Of a stretch of DNA of 64,000 nucleotides, positions 26,712 through 36,643 are shown in pieces. The notes under the pieces were generated by a model, which saw only the letters and a program-made list of their open reading frames with translations, ran no database searches and had not been told where the DNA came from. The position numbers and the translations under genes were made by a program. Origin of the DNA: Desulfatiglans anilini DSM 4660 (GTDB lineage: Bacteria > Desulfobacterota > DSM-4660 > Desulfatiglandales > Desulfatiglandaceae). The stretch covers positions 1 through 64,000 of the forward strand of contig NZ_AULM01000018.1 in the NCBI RefSeq assembly GCF_000422285.1, read 5' to 3'. The stretch's first letter is position 1. Every line of letters starts with the position of its first letter.

Positions 26712-27056
26712 ATGCCAAGGGTAAAAAGAGGCTTCAAGGCCAGACAACGAAGAAACAAGCTCCTCAAGGCCGCAAAAGGCTACCGCGGCGGGGCGTCCAG
26801 ACAGCTGCGGACGGCCAAGGCCGCTGTCAACCGGGCGCGCGCCTATGCATACAGGGATCGCAAGGTCAGGAAACGGGAGTTCCGCTCGCTCTGGATCGTG
26901 CGGATCAATGCGGCGGCGCGGCAGAACGGTATTTCTTACAGCCGGCTCATGGGCGGGTTGCAGAAGGCCGGGATAGAGCTGGATCGAAAGGTGCTTGCCG
27001 ACATGGCGGTCAACGACCCCGCCGGGTTCACGCGCCTGGTCGGTGCCATTCAATAA
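26712..27056 (+). CDS. rplT: ribosomal protein bL20
   Basis: This 114-residue basic protein, [20 protein letters not shown] with [20 protein letters not shown] and [16 protein letters not shown], matches bL20 in full. bL20 binds 23S rRNA early in assembly and represses its own operon in several bacteria. GAGGTTAACG precedes the ATG. It stands in the conserved rpmI-rplT-pheS order, with a terminator-like hairpin before it. Confidence 0.97.
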   Translation: MPRVKRGFKARQRRNKLLKAAKGYRGGASRQLRTAKAAVNRARAYAYRDRKVRKREFRSLWIVRINAAARQNGISYSRLMGGLQKAGIELDRKVLADMAVNDPAGFTRLVGAIQ

Positions 27057-27080
27057 GAGAACCGATCCCCCGGATGCACG

Positions 27081-28088
27081 ATGAGAGAAAAACTTCCAGT
27101 CCTGGAAAAGGAGGCCCGCGAGGCGCTTGCACGCGCGGCCGATGCAGGGGCCCTCGAGGCCTTCAGGATCGCCTATTTAGGTAAAAAGGGCCTGATCACG
27201 GCGCTCATGAAGGGGCTCGGTGCGGTCGCGCCCGAGGAGCGGCCCTTGCTGGGTAAACTGGCCAACGAGCTGAAGCAGCGTATCACGCAGGCCTACGAAG
27301 AAAAGCGTGAGGCGATTGCAGCGTCGGCCGGCGGGTCGGAGCGTTTCGTGGATGTCACCCTGCCGGGAAGGGAGCCGCCGTGCGGCCATTATCACCCCAT
27401 CAGCCTGGTGGTCGAAGAGGTCTGCCAGATCTTTGCGCGCATGGGATATCGGGTGGTCAAGGGCCCGAATGTGGAGCTCGATTACTACAATTTCGAGGCC
27501 CTCAACATCCCCAGGGACCACCCGGCGCGGGACATGCAGGATACCTTCTACGTGACCGACAACGTCGTGTTGAGGACCCATACCTCTCCGATGCAGGTCA
27601 GGGTCATGGAAAGCCAGGCGCCGCCCGTCAGCGTCATCGCTCCGGGGAAGGTGTACCGGCGGGATTCGGATGTGACCCATACCCCGATGTTCCATCAGGT
27701 GGAAGGCCTGCTCGTGGACCGGGACGTCACGTTCGGGGACCTGAAGGGCACGCTGACCACCTTTGTCCACCAGATGTTCGGCTCCGGCACCGGGCTGCGT
27801 TTCCGGCCGAGCTTTTTCCCCTTCACCGAGCCGAGCGCCGAGGTGGACATCCGCTGCGTGATCTGCGGCGGGGCCGGATGCCGCACGTGTTCCCAAACCG
27901 GATGGCTGGAGATCCTGGGGTCGGGCATGGTGGATCCAAACGTGTACGGTTTTGTCGGCTATGACCCGGAGGTTTACAGCGGCTTCGCATTCGGAATGGG
28001 CATCGAGCGGATCGCGATGCTCAAATACGGCATAGACGACATTCAGCTGTTTTTCAGGAACGACACGCGTTTTCTGCGGCAGTTCTGA
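27081..28088 (+). CDS. pheS: phenylalanine--tRNA ligase alpha subunit
   Basis: PheS is the catalytic subunit of the alpha2-beta2 enzyme that charges tRNA-Phe. The 335-residue protein has the N-terminal coiled coil (to about residue 90), then the class II core: [20 protein letters not shown], motif 2 with [20 protein letters not shown] and motif 3 ending [35 protein letters not shown] forms the Phe pocket. Length and motifs are normal. It lies 24 bases after rplT and is followed by pheT. Confidence 0.97.
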   Translation: MREKLPVLEKEAREALARAADAGALEAFRIAYLGKKGLITALMKGLGAVAPEERPLLGKLANELKQRITQAYEEKREAIAASAGGSERFVDVTLPGREPPCGHYHPISLVVEEVCQIFARMGYRVVKGPNVELDYYNFEALNIPRDHPARDMQDTFYVTDNVVLRTHTSPMQVRVMESQAPPVSVIAPGKVYRRDSDVTHTPMFHQVEGLLVDRDVTFGDLKGTLTTFVHQMFGSGTGLRFRPSFFPFTEPSAEVDIRCVICGGAGCRTCSQTGWLEILGSGMVDPNVYGFVGYDPEVYSGFAFGMGIERIAMLKYGIDDIQLFFRNDTRFLRQF

Positions 28089-28146
28089 TTTCCTGTCCAT
28101 CCTGTCCTACCTTAGATCCCAGGCATGGAAACGATCGGTCAATTCA

Positions 28147-30561
28147 ATGAAAGCAAGCCTGAACTGGTTGAAAGAATACGTTGATATCTCTCAGAGCCCC
28201 GAAGAGCTGGCCCAAATCCTGACGATGGTCGGCCTGGAGGTCGAGGGATTGGAGCCCCACGGCGCAGGACTGGACGAAATCGTCGTCGGGCGCATCCTTG
28301 CCGTCTGGCCGCATCCAGGAGCGGACCGGCTCTCCCTTTGCCGGGTGGACGTGGGGGGCCGTGAGCTGCACATCGTCTGTGGCGCCCCGAATGCAGCCGA
28401 GGGCGTGTTTGCGCCCGTGGCCTTGCCGGGTGTTCGACTGCCGGGCGGTATGAAGATCAAGGCGGGCAAGATCCGCGGCGAACTGTCGGAGGGCGTGCTG
28501 CTGGCCGAGGACGAACTGGGCCTGACGGAAGACCACACCGGGATCATGGAACTGGATCCCTGTAAGCCTGGCAGCCGGTTGATCGATGTCGTGCCGATCG
28601 TCGATCATGTTCTGGATATCAGCATCACGCCGAATCGTCCGGACTGCGCCTGCATCATTGGAATCGCCCGCGAGATCGCGGCCGCCCTGGGGACTACGGT
28701 TCGGAAACCCGTGCTGCGTGCAGGCGGCAAAGGCCCGGGGATCGAGTCCCTGGCGCAGGTTGAGGTGCAGGACGCGATAGGCTGCCCACGGTACGTCGCC
28801 GGGATGATCCGGGGGGTGGCTGTCTGCAAGTCGCCTTTCTGGATGCGCTATCGGCTGTTGCTTTGCGGAATGCGCGCCATCAACAACGTCGTCGATGTGA
28901 CCAATTATGTTCTGCTCGAGATGGGGCAGCCCCTGCACGCCTTCGATTACCACAGGCTCGGCGGCCGCCGCATCGTCGTCCGGCGAAGCCTGGAGGGGGA
29001 GCGCTTCGTTACGCTCGACGGCGAATCCCGCACGCTGAGCGGGGAGACGCTGATGATCTGCGACGGAGACGGGCCGGTGGCCATCGCGGGCATCATGGGC
29101 GGACTGAATTCTGAAATCGTCTCCGAGACGCAGGACGTCCTCATCGAAAGCGCCTGCTTCGATCCGGTCACCATCCGGCGCGGGTCCAAGTTCCTGGGGC
29201 TGTCGACCGAGGCATCTTACCGCTTCGAGCGGGGGACGGATATCGAAGGCGCCCCCGATGCGCTCTGGCGTGCCCTGGGGCTCATGAAAGACCTCGGCGG
29301 AGGCGAAATGGCATCCGGATCCCTGGACGTCTACCCCCGGCCTTACCAGGCCCCCGAGATCGTGCTGCGGGTGGAACGGACCAACCGGTTTTTAGGCTCG
29401 GCGCTGTCGGGCGAGAGTATGGCACGTTATCTCCGGAACCTGGAGATGCGGGTCGAGACGATGGACGGTGACCGTTTGCGTGTGCTGCCGCCGGCCTTCC
29501 GCGTGGATATCTCAAGGGAGGTCGACCTGATGGAGGAGGTGGCGCGCGCCGACGGCTATGACCGGATCCCGGTGACCGTTCCCCATGTCCGCCCCTCCGC
29601 GGAGCGCGATGCCCCGGAGATGCCTCTGGGGGCCGAGGTGCGCCGCATCATGATCGGGCTCGGCTTCAGCGAAGTCATCACCTACAGTTTTGTGGCGCCG
29701 ACCTCGGCCGACCTGCTGGGCGCTTCGGCAGACAGCCCGCTCAGGGCCTTTGTTCCGCTTCTCAACCCCCTGACAACCGAGCAGTCGGTTTTGAGGACCT
29801 CCCTGATCCCCGGGCTGCTGGGCGCCGTTCAAACCAATGTCTTTCAGCAGGAAAGAGGGCTCCGGCTCTTTGAGTGGGGCAAGGTCTTTACCGCCAGGGA
29901 AGGCGAGCCTCTGCCGCTCGAGCGTCTGCGGTTGGCTGCCGTCATGACGGGGCCGCTCCACGAAAAGACCTGGTACGGCGAGGAGACGCCCGTCGATTTT
30001 TATGACATCAAGGGCGTGCTGGAGGCGTTTTTGCGCGGGTTCGGGCTGGGGTCCTGCCGCTTCGACCGTGCGGATGATGCCTTTCCAGGGTTCGACCCCC
30101 GGGTCTGCGCTGTCGTCACCTGCGGCGAAGACAGGCTTGGGGTCGTTGGCAAGGTGGACAAACGCGCCATGGCGGCGCTGGACATCGAACGTGAAGTGGC
30201 CTATTGCTTCGATCTGGATGCGGAGGCCCTTGCGAGGCAGGCGGACCGCCGCCGGCTCTTTCAGCCGCTCGCCAAGTTCCCGGCTGTCTACCGGGACATC
30301 TCGATGATCTTCGACTCCGATGTGGAGAGTGCACGGGTGCTTGACATCATTCGCGCATCCGGGGGAAAATGGGTCGAGTCCGTCAGGATCTTCGACCTGT
30401 ACGAGGGGGAGAAGATGCCGCCCGGCAAGAAGGCCCTGGCTGTCAGGGTCTGCTACCGCTCCGGTAAGAAGACGCTGGACGGCGCCGCCGTGAATGCCTT
30501 GCACGAAAAGGTGATTGCGGCCATCGGCCAGGGGACGGGGGGAAGACTCAAGGAGGGCTAG
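28147..30561 (+). CDS. pheT: phenylalanine--tRNA ligase beta subunit
   Basis: This 804-residue partner of PheS supplies editing and tRNA binding. Domains in order are a start helix MKASLNWLKEYVDIS, an EMAP/OB-fold tRNA-binding domain (about 40-150, with VGRILAVWPHPGADRLSLCR), the B3/B4 editing domain (SITPNRPDCACIIGIAREIA onward), B5, the core-like domain and a C-terminal anticodon-binding FDX-ACB domain (FQPLAKFPAVYRDISMIFDS). The full length is kept. A weak ribosome site precedes the ATG. The downstream merR ribosome site overlaps its stop codon. Confidence 0.97.
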   Translation: MKASLNWLKEYVDISQSPEELAQILTMVGLEVEGLEPHGAGLDEIVVGRILAVWPHPGADRLSLCRVDVGGRELHIVCGAPNAAEGVFAPVALPGVRLPGGMKIKAGKIRGELSEGVLLAEDELGLTEDHTGIMELDPCKPGSRLIDVVPIVDHVLDISITPNRPDCACIIGIAREIAAALGTTVRKPVLRAGGKGPGIESLAQVEVQDAIGCPRYVAGMIRGVAVCKSPFWMRYRLLLCGMRAINNVVDVTNYVLLEMGQPLHAFDYHRLGGRRIVVRRSLEGERFVTLDGESRTLSGETLMICDGDGPVAIAGIMGGLNSEIVSETQDVLIESACFDPVTIRRGSKFLGLSTEASYRFERGTDIEGAPDALWRALGLMKDLGGGEMASGSLDVYPRPYQAPEIVLRVERTNRFLGSALSGESMARYLRNLEMRVETMDGDRLRVLPPAFRVDISREVDLMEEVARADGYDRIPVTVPHVRPSAERDAPEMPLGAEVRRIMIGLGFSEVITYSFVAPTSADLLGASADSPLRAFVPLLNPLTTEQSVLRTSLIPGLLGAVQTNVFQQERGLRLFEWGKVFTAREGEPLPLERLRLAAVMTGPLHEKTWYGEETPVDFYDIKGVLEAFLRGFGLGSCRFDRADDAFPGFDPRVCAVVTCGEDRLGVVGKVDKRAMAALDIEREVAYCFDLDAEALARQADRRRLFQPLAKFPAVYRDISMIFDSDVESARVLDIIRASGGKWVESVRIFDLYEGEKMPPGKKALAVRVCYRSGKKTLDGAAVNALHEKVIAAIGQGTGGRLKEG

Positions 30562-30565
30562 CGGG

Positions 30566-30895
30566 ATGGAGCTGATCCCTGATGATAAGCGCTATTTTCG
30601 CATCGGCGAAGCCAGTCGTATCATCGGTGTGGAGCCTCACGTCCTGCGCTATTGGGAGGGTGAATTCCCGCAGCTTCGGCCCCGGCGGGCCGACTCCAGA
30701 CAAAGGACCTATCAAAGAAAGGATCTCGAGGTCCTGCTCGAGATCAAGAAGCTGCTCTACGAAGACAAGCTCACCATAGAAGGGGCCCGCAAGCGGCTGG
30801 TCGAGGGCCCCCGCCCTCCGAAGGCCCTTGACGAGGGCTTCCTCGCCGAGCTTCAGGAGGAGCTTCGTCTGATCATCAAAATCCTCAGCACATGA
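30566..30895 (+). CDS. MerR-family transcriptional regulator
   Basis: This 109-residue protein has the MerR winged-helix start RYFRIGEASRIIGVEPHVLR, then YWEGEFPQLRPRRADSRQRT, and a short C-terminal helix (EGARKRLVEG) without a metal- or drug-binding domain. A MerR-type gene after pheT is common in proteobacteria, often with ihfA between them; ihfA is missing here. AAGGAGGG overlaps the pheT stop and gives a strong ribosome site 7 bases before ATG 30566. Its own stop overlaps the next ATG (ATGA), so it is co-translated with the cytochrome that follows. Confidence 0.88.
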   Translation: MELIPDDKRYFRIGEASRIIGVEPHVLRYWEGEFPQLRPRRADSRQRTYQRKDLEVLLEIKKLLYEDKLTIEGARKRLVEGPRPPKALDEGFLAELQEELRLIIKILST

Positions 30896-32832
30896 ATGAC
30901 CCGTCCAACGCGGCCGGCGGCAGCTCCCGCGCACCGGCCCGGCCCCTCCAAGGCGGCAGCCGTCTTTGGCGCACCGCCTGGACGCCCCTCGTTTTAACCC
31001 TGTTTGCGATCATCATCTGGAAAGGCTTTGCGAAGGAAGCGAGCCGCGTCACAGGGCCTGACGGCTGCATGAGCTGCCACGGCGAAGTGACGGATCCGGA
31101 CCCCTCCCACCCACCGGCCGCTTTTGGATGTGCGGTCTGCCATCTCGGCAATCCCTATGCGCTTGACAAAGACCGGGCCCACTTCACCATGGTGCGGAAT
31201 CCCGGCGATCTTTCGGTGGTCCCGAAGACCTGCGGAAGGGAGAAATGCCATGGGGACATCGCCCTCAGGGTGCAGAACAGCCTGATGGCTACGAACCGGG
31301 GGATCCTGAAGACCATTCAATCCCACTGGCTGAAGACGGGCGAAGCCGTGCCGGCCCTGCCGACGAGTGCGATGCTCGGCAATCCTGTGGACGGCCTTTC
31401 TGTTCCGGACCTGATGGAGGCCGGCGCCGCCCCGAATCTGGCAGTCGACCACTACCGGAAGATGTGCGCCGGCTGTCATCTCTGGAAGCCGAAATGGGAC
31501 CGGCCGGGTGAAGCCGGGCTGCGGGGCGGCGGCTGCAGCGACTGCCATGTCCGGGATGCCGCGAGGGTCCGCCTCGAATCGGCGGAGGGTAAGTATGAGC
31601 ACCCTTCCATCACCACGCGGATTCCGAGCGAGAACTGCATCAAGTGCCACAACCGTTCAGCTCGGATCGGATTGTCCTACGCCGGACGATTCGAGTCGGA
31701 GGGCTACGGCACCCCGCACCAAGGGGGGCGCCTCGGCAGCCGCACCCTGTCCGGCGGGCGGTACTTCATGGAGACGGCTCCGGACATTCATCTGAGCAAG
31801 GCAGGGATGGTCTGCATCGACTGCCACACCGCGGCGGGGCTGATGGGGGACGGAAAGATCTACGACCGGATGCGGGACCAGGTGGACATCTCCTGCCGGG
31901 ACTGCCATCGCCCGAACCTGATCGATGGCGCCGCCTCGGATGACCTGGCGCGGCGGCTCCTCGATTTGAACCGCCGGGTGCCTTCGTTCGAGGGGCGGCG
32001 CATCGGGCTGACCGCGCGGGGGAGCCCGCTTTATAACCTCCAGGCCGGGGACGGGCGGCAGGTCCTGTATCGCAAGATGGATGGCGTGCCGGTGGAGATG
32101 AAGGCCTTTGAAGACAGGAAGGCCTACCACACGCTGAAGGGCCACGAAAGGCTCTCCTGCCAGGCCTGCCACAGCGCCTGGATGCCGCAGTGCTACGGCT
32201 GCCACCTCGAATACATCCCCTCCGAACGCCAGAGGGATTGGCTGACGGGGAAGGAGAGCGACGGCGGTTGGTACGAGAGCCGGTCCTACATGCGGTTCTC
32301 CAAACCGACTCTCGGAGTCGTGAAGGATTCCGGACGCATCTACCCCGCAACGCCGTGCCAGGTGTTCGCCTTGTTCGGTCCGCGTGCGGAAGGGGAAGAG
32401 GCCGGGTATTTGCGGAGCCTGAGTCTGAGCGGCTTCGATCCGCATACGACCGCCGCGGCGGCGCGCGACTGCATTGCGTGCCACGCGGACCCGAAGGCCC
32501 TGGGCCTGGGGGAGGGGGTGATCTACCGGCGGGAGGGGCGATGGGCCTTCAGGGCGATATCCGGCGGCGGTCCGGGCTCTTTGACAGCCCCGCTCCCGCT
32601 CGACGGGTTTACGACCCTTGGGGGCGCGGATGCCGCACCCTATCGGGGCGGCACGCGGCCTTTCAACGGCGTGGAACTGGAGCGCATCCTCGCGGTCGGC
32701 CTTTGTTTAGGCTGCCATCGGACCTACGAGGACCCGATTTACGGCGATTTCAAGCAGTCGAAGGAGCGCTTCGGCCGGGAGGAAGGGCTGCCGTGCAGAG
32801 GCGGGGCTCCGGGGGGCCGAGCATGCAGGTAG
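30892..32832 (+). CDS. membrane-anchored multiheme cytochrome c (12 haem motifs)
   Basis: This 646-residue protein has an uncleaved anchor (about residues 29-47, LVLTLFAIIIW). The rest should be periplasmic. I count eleven CxxCH motifs (CMSCH, CAVCH, CAGCH, CSDCH, CIKCH, CIDCH, CRDCH, CQACH, CYGCH, CIACH, CLGCH) plus one CGREKCH that could bind an unusual CX4CH haem, hence up to twelve c-type haems. I recognise no named family; it does not show features of NrfA or hydroxylamine oxidoreductase. It is homologous to the next gene. The ATG overlaps the merR stop, and the gene's last 10 bases overlap the next start. A role in periplasmic electron transfer is inferred. Confidence 0.85.
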   Translation: MNDPSNAAGGSSRAPARPLQGGSRLWRTAWTPLVLTLFAIIIWKGFAKEASRVTGPDGCMSCHGEVTDPDPSHPPAAFGCAVCHLGNPYALDKDRAHFTMVRNPGDLSVVPKTCGREKCHGDIALRVQNSLMATNRGILKTIQSHWLKTGEAVPALPTSAMLGNPVDGLSVPDLMEAGAAPNLAVDHYRKMCAGCHLWKPKWDRPGEAGLRGGGCSDCHVRDAARVRLESAEGKYEHPSITTRIPSENCIKCHNRSARIGLSYAGRFESEGYGTPHQGGRLGSRTLSGGRYFMETAPDIHLSKAGMVCIDCHTAAGLMGDGKIYDRMRDQVDISCRDCHRPNLIDGAASDDLARRLLDLNRRVPSFEGRRIGLTARGSPLYNLQAGDGRQVLYRKMDGVPVEMKAFEDRKAYHTLKGHERLSCQACHSAWMPQCYGCHLEYIPSERQRDWLTGKESDGGWYESRSYMRFSKPTLGVVKDSGRIYPATPCQVFALFGPRAEGEEAGYLRSLSLSGFDPHTTAAAARDCIACHADPKALGLGEGVIYRREGRWAFRAISGGGPGSLTAPLPLDGFTTLGGADAAPYRGGTRPFNGVELERILAVGLCLGCHRTYEDPIYGDFKQSKERFGREEGLPCRGGAPGGRACR

Positions 32833-34697
32833 CTTTGGTTCTGCGGCTGGCTGTGGCGGTGGTTTTCTGCATCCCCGCTGCGGCCAAGGGGGCCGTCGGC
32901 GCCCCGGACGGCTTTCGCCGCTGCCTTGAATGCCATTCCGGGATCGAACGGCTCGACGAGCGCCACGACTTCGAGTGCGGCGTTTGCCATCTGCATGCGG
33001 AGGACCGTGCGGCCGCCCCGCTTGCCTCCCACGAGGCCGTGATCCGCAATCCGTCCGACCCGTCCCATGCCGATGCTTCCTGCGGGGGATGCCACCGGGA
33101 GGAGATCGCGCGGCTGCGGCAATCGCTGCACGGGACCCTCGCCGGGATCATCAACCAGACCCGCTTTCTCTGGGGCGCGCAGAGTGCCGCCGAACCGCCG
33201 GTTTACGGCATGGGAGGGGGCCTCCGGCCGATCCCCGAGCCGCAGGAGGGCGGGTACGCCGGAGGCGATGACCAGTCCGTTCTGGTAGATGATTTTCTGC
33301 GCCGGCGCTGCCTCGGCTGTCATATCGGCACACAGGGGCCTTCGGGCTACGGCCTGCACCGCGGAACGGGCTGCGCCGCGTGCCATGTCCCTCATGACGC
33401 CTCCGGACGGTACAAAGGAAATGACCCTGTCCTGGACCGCGGTCGTACAGGATATGCAGCCAGACACGTCTTCGAGCGCCCGATCCCAAACGAGAGGTGT
33501 CTGCGCTGTCATCGACGCAATCATACAGGGGCGGATTACGAGGGGCTTTTCGAGCGGGATCTGAGCCGGGTCTACCGGCCGCATGGCTTTGGCGAGCCGT
33601 TGGCGGTGAATCCTGCCGAGCCGGGATATCATCAACTTGCGAAGGATGTGCATGCCGAAAGAGGGATGCTCTGTGTGGATTGTCACGGGAGCGGGGAAGT
33701 CATGGGCGACGGCGGAGTCTATGCCTCTCAAAGGGTGTCTCCCGGCCGCGGGTGTGAGGACTGCCACGGCGGCTGGGAGAAGGCCGCAACCCGGGGTGAC
33801 ATCCCAGCGGGCGTAAAGCGGTTCGAGGTTTCGGGGGGCATTCATGAGAAGGAGGATCGAGCGACTCCTGCCCATGAAAACCAAGGAACGGCGGAACCGG
33901 ATAAACGCAGCGTCTTCAACAGCAAGGGAGGAGGCGGCAGACGAAATCTTCCCCTGTTCGACCGAACGGTGCCTGCCCACGAAGTTTCGGGGCACCGGCG
34001 GGTGCGTTGCAGTGCGTGCCATGCGCAGTGGTCTTTTCAGGACTACGGCTTGAGCGTGGTTCGGCTGGATCTCCTTTCCGGAGAGGACTGGCGCAGGCTG
34101 ACGGCACAGGGAGATCCGGATCTGCAGGACGTGCTGGAGGCCCACCTCGCACAGCGGGGCGGAACGACTCATCCGGAATCCCTCGACCGGCTGAGCGGGC
34201 GGGTCCGCCCTGGGATCTGGTTGACGGGGTGGCGTTTCAGACGATGGGAATGGCTGCCCCTGGGCGTGGATCACGAGGGGCGCATCTGCGTGATGCGGCC
34301 GCGCCATCAGTACCTGGTGAGTTATGTGGATCGAAGCGGGAATGTGCAGCTTGACAGTGTCATTCCACGAAGAGGGGACGGGTCGGGCAGAGGATGGGCG
34401 TTCATGCCCTACGTCCCGCACACGGTCGGGCCGGTCGGCCGGCCCTGCGAGGCATGCCATCTGAACCGCGTCTCGGCGGGCTTGGGGGTGGAGGCGGACC
34501 CGACCATCGACACCGTTTTGACGAAGGTCTCCGAGCCCGCGCTCAAGCGCTTCCGCCTGCTTGACCTGCGGGAGATCGAAGCCCTTATGAACCCGCCCGA
34601 GGAATGGGGCGGGATCCGCCTGAGGGCGCTCGGCTGTGGGCAGGACCTCCTGGCCCCGACAAACCCCTCCGGTTCAAGTGAAGAGGACGGCCGGTGA
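32823..34697 (+). CDS. periplasmic multiheme cytochrome c (10 haem motifs)
   Basis: This 624-residue protein has a signal peptide (MQVALVLRLAVAVVFCIPAA, then AKGAVGA). It contains ten CxxCH motifs: CLECH, CGVCH, CGGCH, CLGCH, CAACH, CLRCH, CVDCH, CEDCH, CSACH, CEACH. The order and spacing follow the upstream cytochrome; for example GMLCVDCHGSGEVMGDG matches GMVCIDCHTAAGLMGDG. Two haem sites of the paralogue are missing: its CYGCH corresponds to DYGLS here, and its last CLGCH has no counterpart. The start at 32823 lies inside the preceding gene (10-base overlap), so the two are coupled and probably form one complex. The partner oxidase or reductase is unknown. Confidence 0.85.
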   Translation: MQVALVLRLAVAVVFCIPAAAKGAVGAPDGFRRCLECHSGIERLDERHDFECGVCHLHAEDRAAAPLASHEAVIRNPSDPSHADASCGGCHREEIARLRQSLHGTLAGIINQTRFLWGAQSAAEPPVYGMGGGLRPIPEPQEGGYAGGDDQSVLVDDFLRRRCLGCHIGTQGPSGYGLHRGTGCAACHVPHDASGRYKGNDPVLDRGRTGYAARHVFERPIPNERCLRCHRRNHTGADYEGLFERDLSRVYRPHGFGEPLAVNPAEPGYHQLAKDVHAERGMLCVDCHGSGEVMGDGGVYASQRVSPGRGCEDCHGGWEKAATRGDIPAGVKRFEVSGGIHEKEDRATPAHENQGTAEPDKRSVFNSKGGGGRRNLPLFDRTVPAHEVSGHRRVRCSACHAQWSFQDYGLSVVRLDLLSGEDWRRLTAQGDPDLQDVLEAHLAQRGGTTHPESLDRLSGRVRPGIWLTGWRFRRWEWLPLGVDHEGRICVMRPRHQYLVSYVDRSGNVQLDSVIPRRGDGSGRGWAFMPYVPHTVGPVGRPCEACHLNRVSAGLGVEADPTIDTVLTKVSEPALKRFRLLDLREIEALMNPPEEWGGIRLRALGCGQDLLAPTNPSGSSEEDGR

Positions 34698-34820
34698 GGG
34701 CTGACCGGTGAGCCCCGCAGGGCCTGCCAAGCGGGTGGCATGCCTGAGTGGTTCGGGGCCTTGCATCGGAAGAACGGGGTCCGGCCGGGCTCCGATTGTT
34801 GTCCGGCGCCTGCTTGGCCG

Positions 34821-36068
34821 CTAGAGGGGACAGGTGAGAATATCGCGCGGTGTCCGGCTCATCAGACGGTGGCCTTCGGCGGTGACCTGGAAGACGCTCT
34901 CGATGCCCGCGGCGAAGGCATCCTGGAAGTTGAGTTTGGGCTCCAGCGCGAATACCATGCCCTCCTGCAGGACCTCTTGTTTGCCAAGGGCGATGATGGG
35001 CGGCTCGATCAGTTCGACTCCGATCCCGTGGCCGATGAAACGCACCTTTTCGCCGGGCGGTCCGAGAAAGGCGTCTTCATAACCGAGCGCGGAGGCCTTC
35101 CGGCTGGCGCAGTCGAAAAGCTCATTCATGCTGACACCGGGGCGAACGGCATCGAGGACGCAGTCATGGACCTCCGTGATCGCCTTGTACGCCTCGCGCG
35201 CCTTGTAAGGCATGTCGCCCAGGACGAGCATGCGTGTTTCGTCGAAATGGTAACCGTTCAGGACGTAGCTCAGATCGGCCATGATCGGATCGTGCGGCTG
35301 AATCTTCCGGGGGCCGGCCCCGCAGGGAAAGGCGGGCGAAGAGCCTTCGCCGCTCATGGGGGAGTCGAGCAGGCCCAACTTGCCGCCGTTCGGCCCGCTG
35401 AGGATGTGCCAGGAATACCCCTCCGTCTGATAGTCGCGGACCCGGAGTTTGCCAGCGTGCCCGAGTTCCCGCGCATAGCCCTCGACCATGCTGGCAAAAG
35501 CGATCTCCGACAGGCCGGGGCGCAGATGGGCCTGCATGAATTGGAAGCATCGATAGGAGAGGTCGGCCGCATCGCTTATCCGGTCCATCTCCCAGGCCGA
35601 TTTGATCATGCGGGTTTCGAGGATCAACGGCGAGGCGTCCAGGCATTCCCTGCAGCCGAGCAATCCCCGGTAGAAGCGGAACTCGTTGACGGGCATGACG
35701 TCGAGTTCCATGCCCATCTTGGCAGGGTAGGGCTGCGTGTGGGCGGCAATGAGGTCCGGAATGTTCTTGACCGAAGGCAGCGGCACGATCCGGCGGATGG
35801 CTGATTCCTGCCTGGCGCGCGGCAGGTAGCGTTTGACCATGAGGAGGGGGTCTCCCCCGACGGGGACGAAGAGCACGCCGTTTTGGGCGGTGCCTGTGAA
35901 GTAGAACAGATCGGCTCTTTGCACCACAAGCAGTCCGTCGAGATGGGCACCAGCGAGTTTGGCCTGGATTTTCCGGATGCGGGCGAAGATCTCGTCGGCG
36001 GGGATCGGAAATACGGAAGACGGCGATATATTTTCGGAACGATTCGATGTGCCTTCGGAAAAATTCAT
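34821..36068 (-). CDS. M24-family peptidase (Xaa-Pro dipeptidase-like)
   Basis: This 415-residue protein has an N-terminal creatinase-like domain (about 25-160) and a C-terminal pita-bread domain. Metal-binding residues are visible: the two aspartates in IMADLSYVLNGYHFDETR, a histidine in RFIGHGIGVELIEPP and glutamates in VFALEPK and GIESVFQV. These fit proline dipeptidase/aminopeptidase P activity on small peptides, although some M24 proteins have other substrates. No clear ribosome site precedes the ATG. It is convergent with the cytochrome genes and divergent from the RseC-like gene. Confidence 0.87.
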   Translation of the reverse strand: MNFSEGTSNRSENISPSSVFPIPADEIFARIRKIQAKLAGAHLDGLLVVQRADLFYFTGTAQNGVLFVPVGGDPLLMVKRYLPRARQESAIRRIVPLPSVKNIPDLIAAHTQPYPAKMGMELDVMPVNEFRFYRGLLGCRECLDASPLILETRMIKSAWEMDRISDAADLSYRCFQFMQAHLRPGLSEIAFASMVEGYARELGHAGKLRVRDYQTEGYSWHILSGPNGGKLGLLDSPMSGEGSSPAFPCGAGPRKIQPHDPIMADLSYVLNGYHFDETRMLVLGDMPYKAREAYKAITEVHDCVLDAVRPGVSMNELFDCASRKASALGYEDAFLGPPGEKVRFIGHGIGVELIEPPIIALGKQEVLQEGMVFALEPKLNFQDAFAAGIESVFQVTAEGHRLMSRTPRDILTCPL

Positions 36069-36643
36069 TTTTCTGACTTAAAAATCTGTTTTTTTGGGTT
36101 CCACGCCGCAGGCGGCGCACTGAGGGGCCAAGCTCTATCCTAGTTATTGGCCAAAAATCCTCATTTCCGGATTGGAAACTGGGTTCTACCGGGAAATCAT
36201 TTCCGGATGGATACCAGCTAAGAATCCTCGTTTCCGGCCTGGAAGCTATTGCCTTTGCAAAGTTTTACTTCCGGACAGACGCTGTTCTACAGTTCAAGGT
36301 CCTGATTTGAATTCCCGATAGTCTATGCAGACTGGATTTGTATTGGACATTGAATTTTGTTTCAAAAAATATATATAATCTTTCAGTAAGTTTCATGGTG
36401 ATGCTTCTGGAGGAACTGCCAATAAAGCTTATATTATAATAAAAAGGCAAGGAATATGAAATCCAAATCCTCAAGCTCACTCATGGAAGGAACCATACGA
36501 AGCTCGAGATCCGTATTTTGAAACAATTGGGTTATCCTGGAAAACTCCAAACTCTAAATTCGCAGATGGTCGATAACGTCTGTAAAGATGGCATGGAATG
36601 TCCAACGTCAGGCATTTCCGGACAGACCATGAACGGGTAAGTT
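36069..36643. other. intergenic region with family 1 repeats
   Basis: This 575-base divergent region holds the best copy of the family 1 repeat, a partial copy at about 36221-36254 (AATCCTCGTTTCCGG) and a further TTTCCGGACAG echo at about 36613. It is AT-rich between 36300 and 36480. Promoters for both neighbours must lie here, but none is clear enough to place. Confidence 0.5.
36149..36210 (+). repeat. dispersed about-60-bp repeat, family 1, copy 3
   Basis: This is the most complete copy. Its blocks GGCCAAAAATCC, TCATTTCCGGATTGGAAAC, GGGTTCTACCGGG and AAATCATTTCCGGATGG recur at 11366-11426 (reverse), 15527-15582 and 43945-43996. ATTTCCGG near one end and CCGGGAAAT inside give it partial dyad symmetry, like REP elements. 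Confidence 0.7.

Noticed and set aside
32739-34460. A 573-codon minus-strand frame opposite the second cytochrome.
   Set aside because: It mirrors ten conserved CxxCH motifs; no signal peptide or domain of its own.
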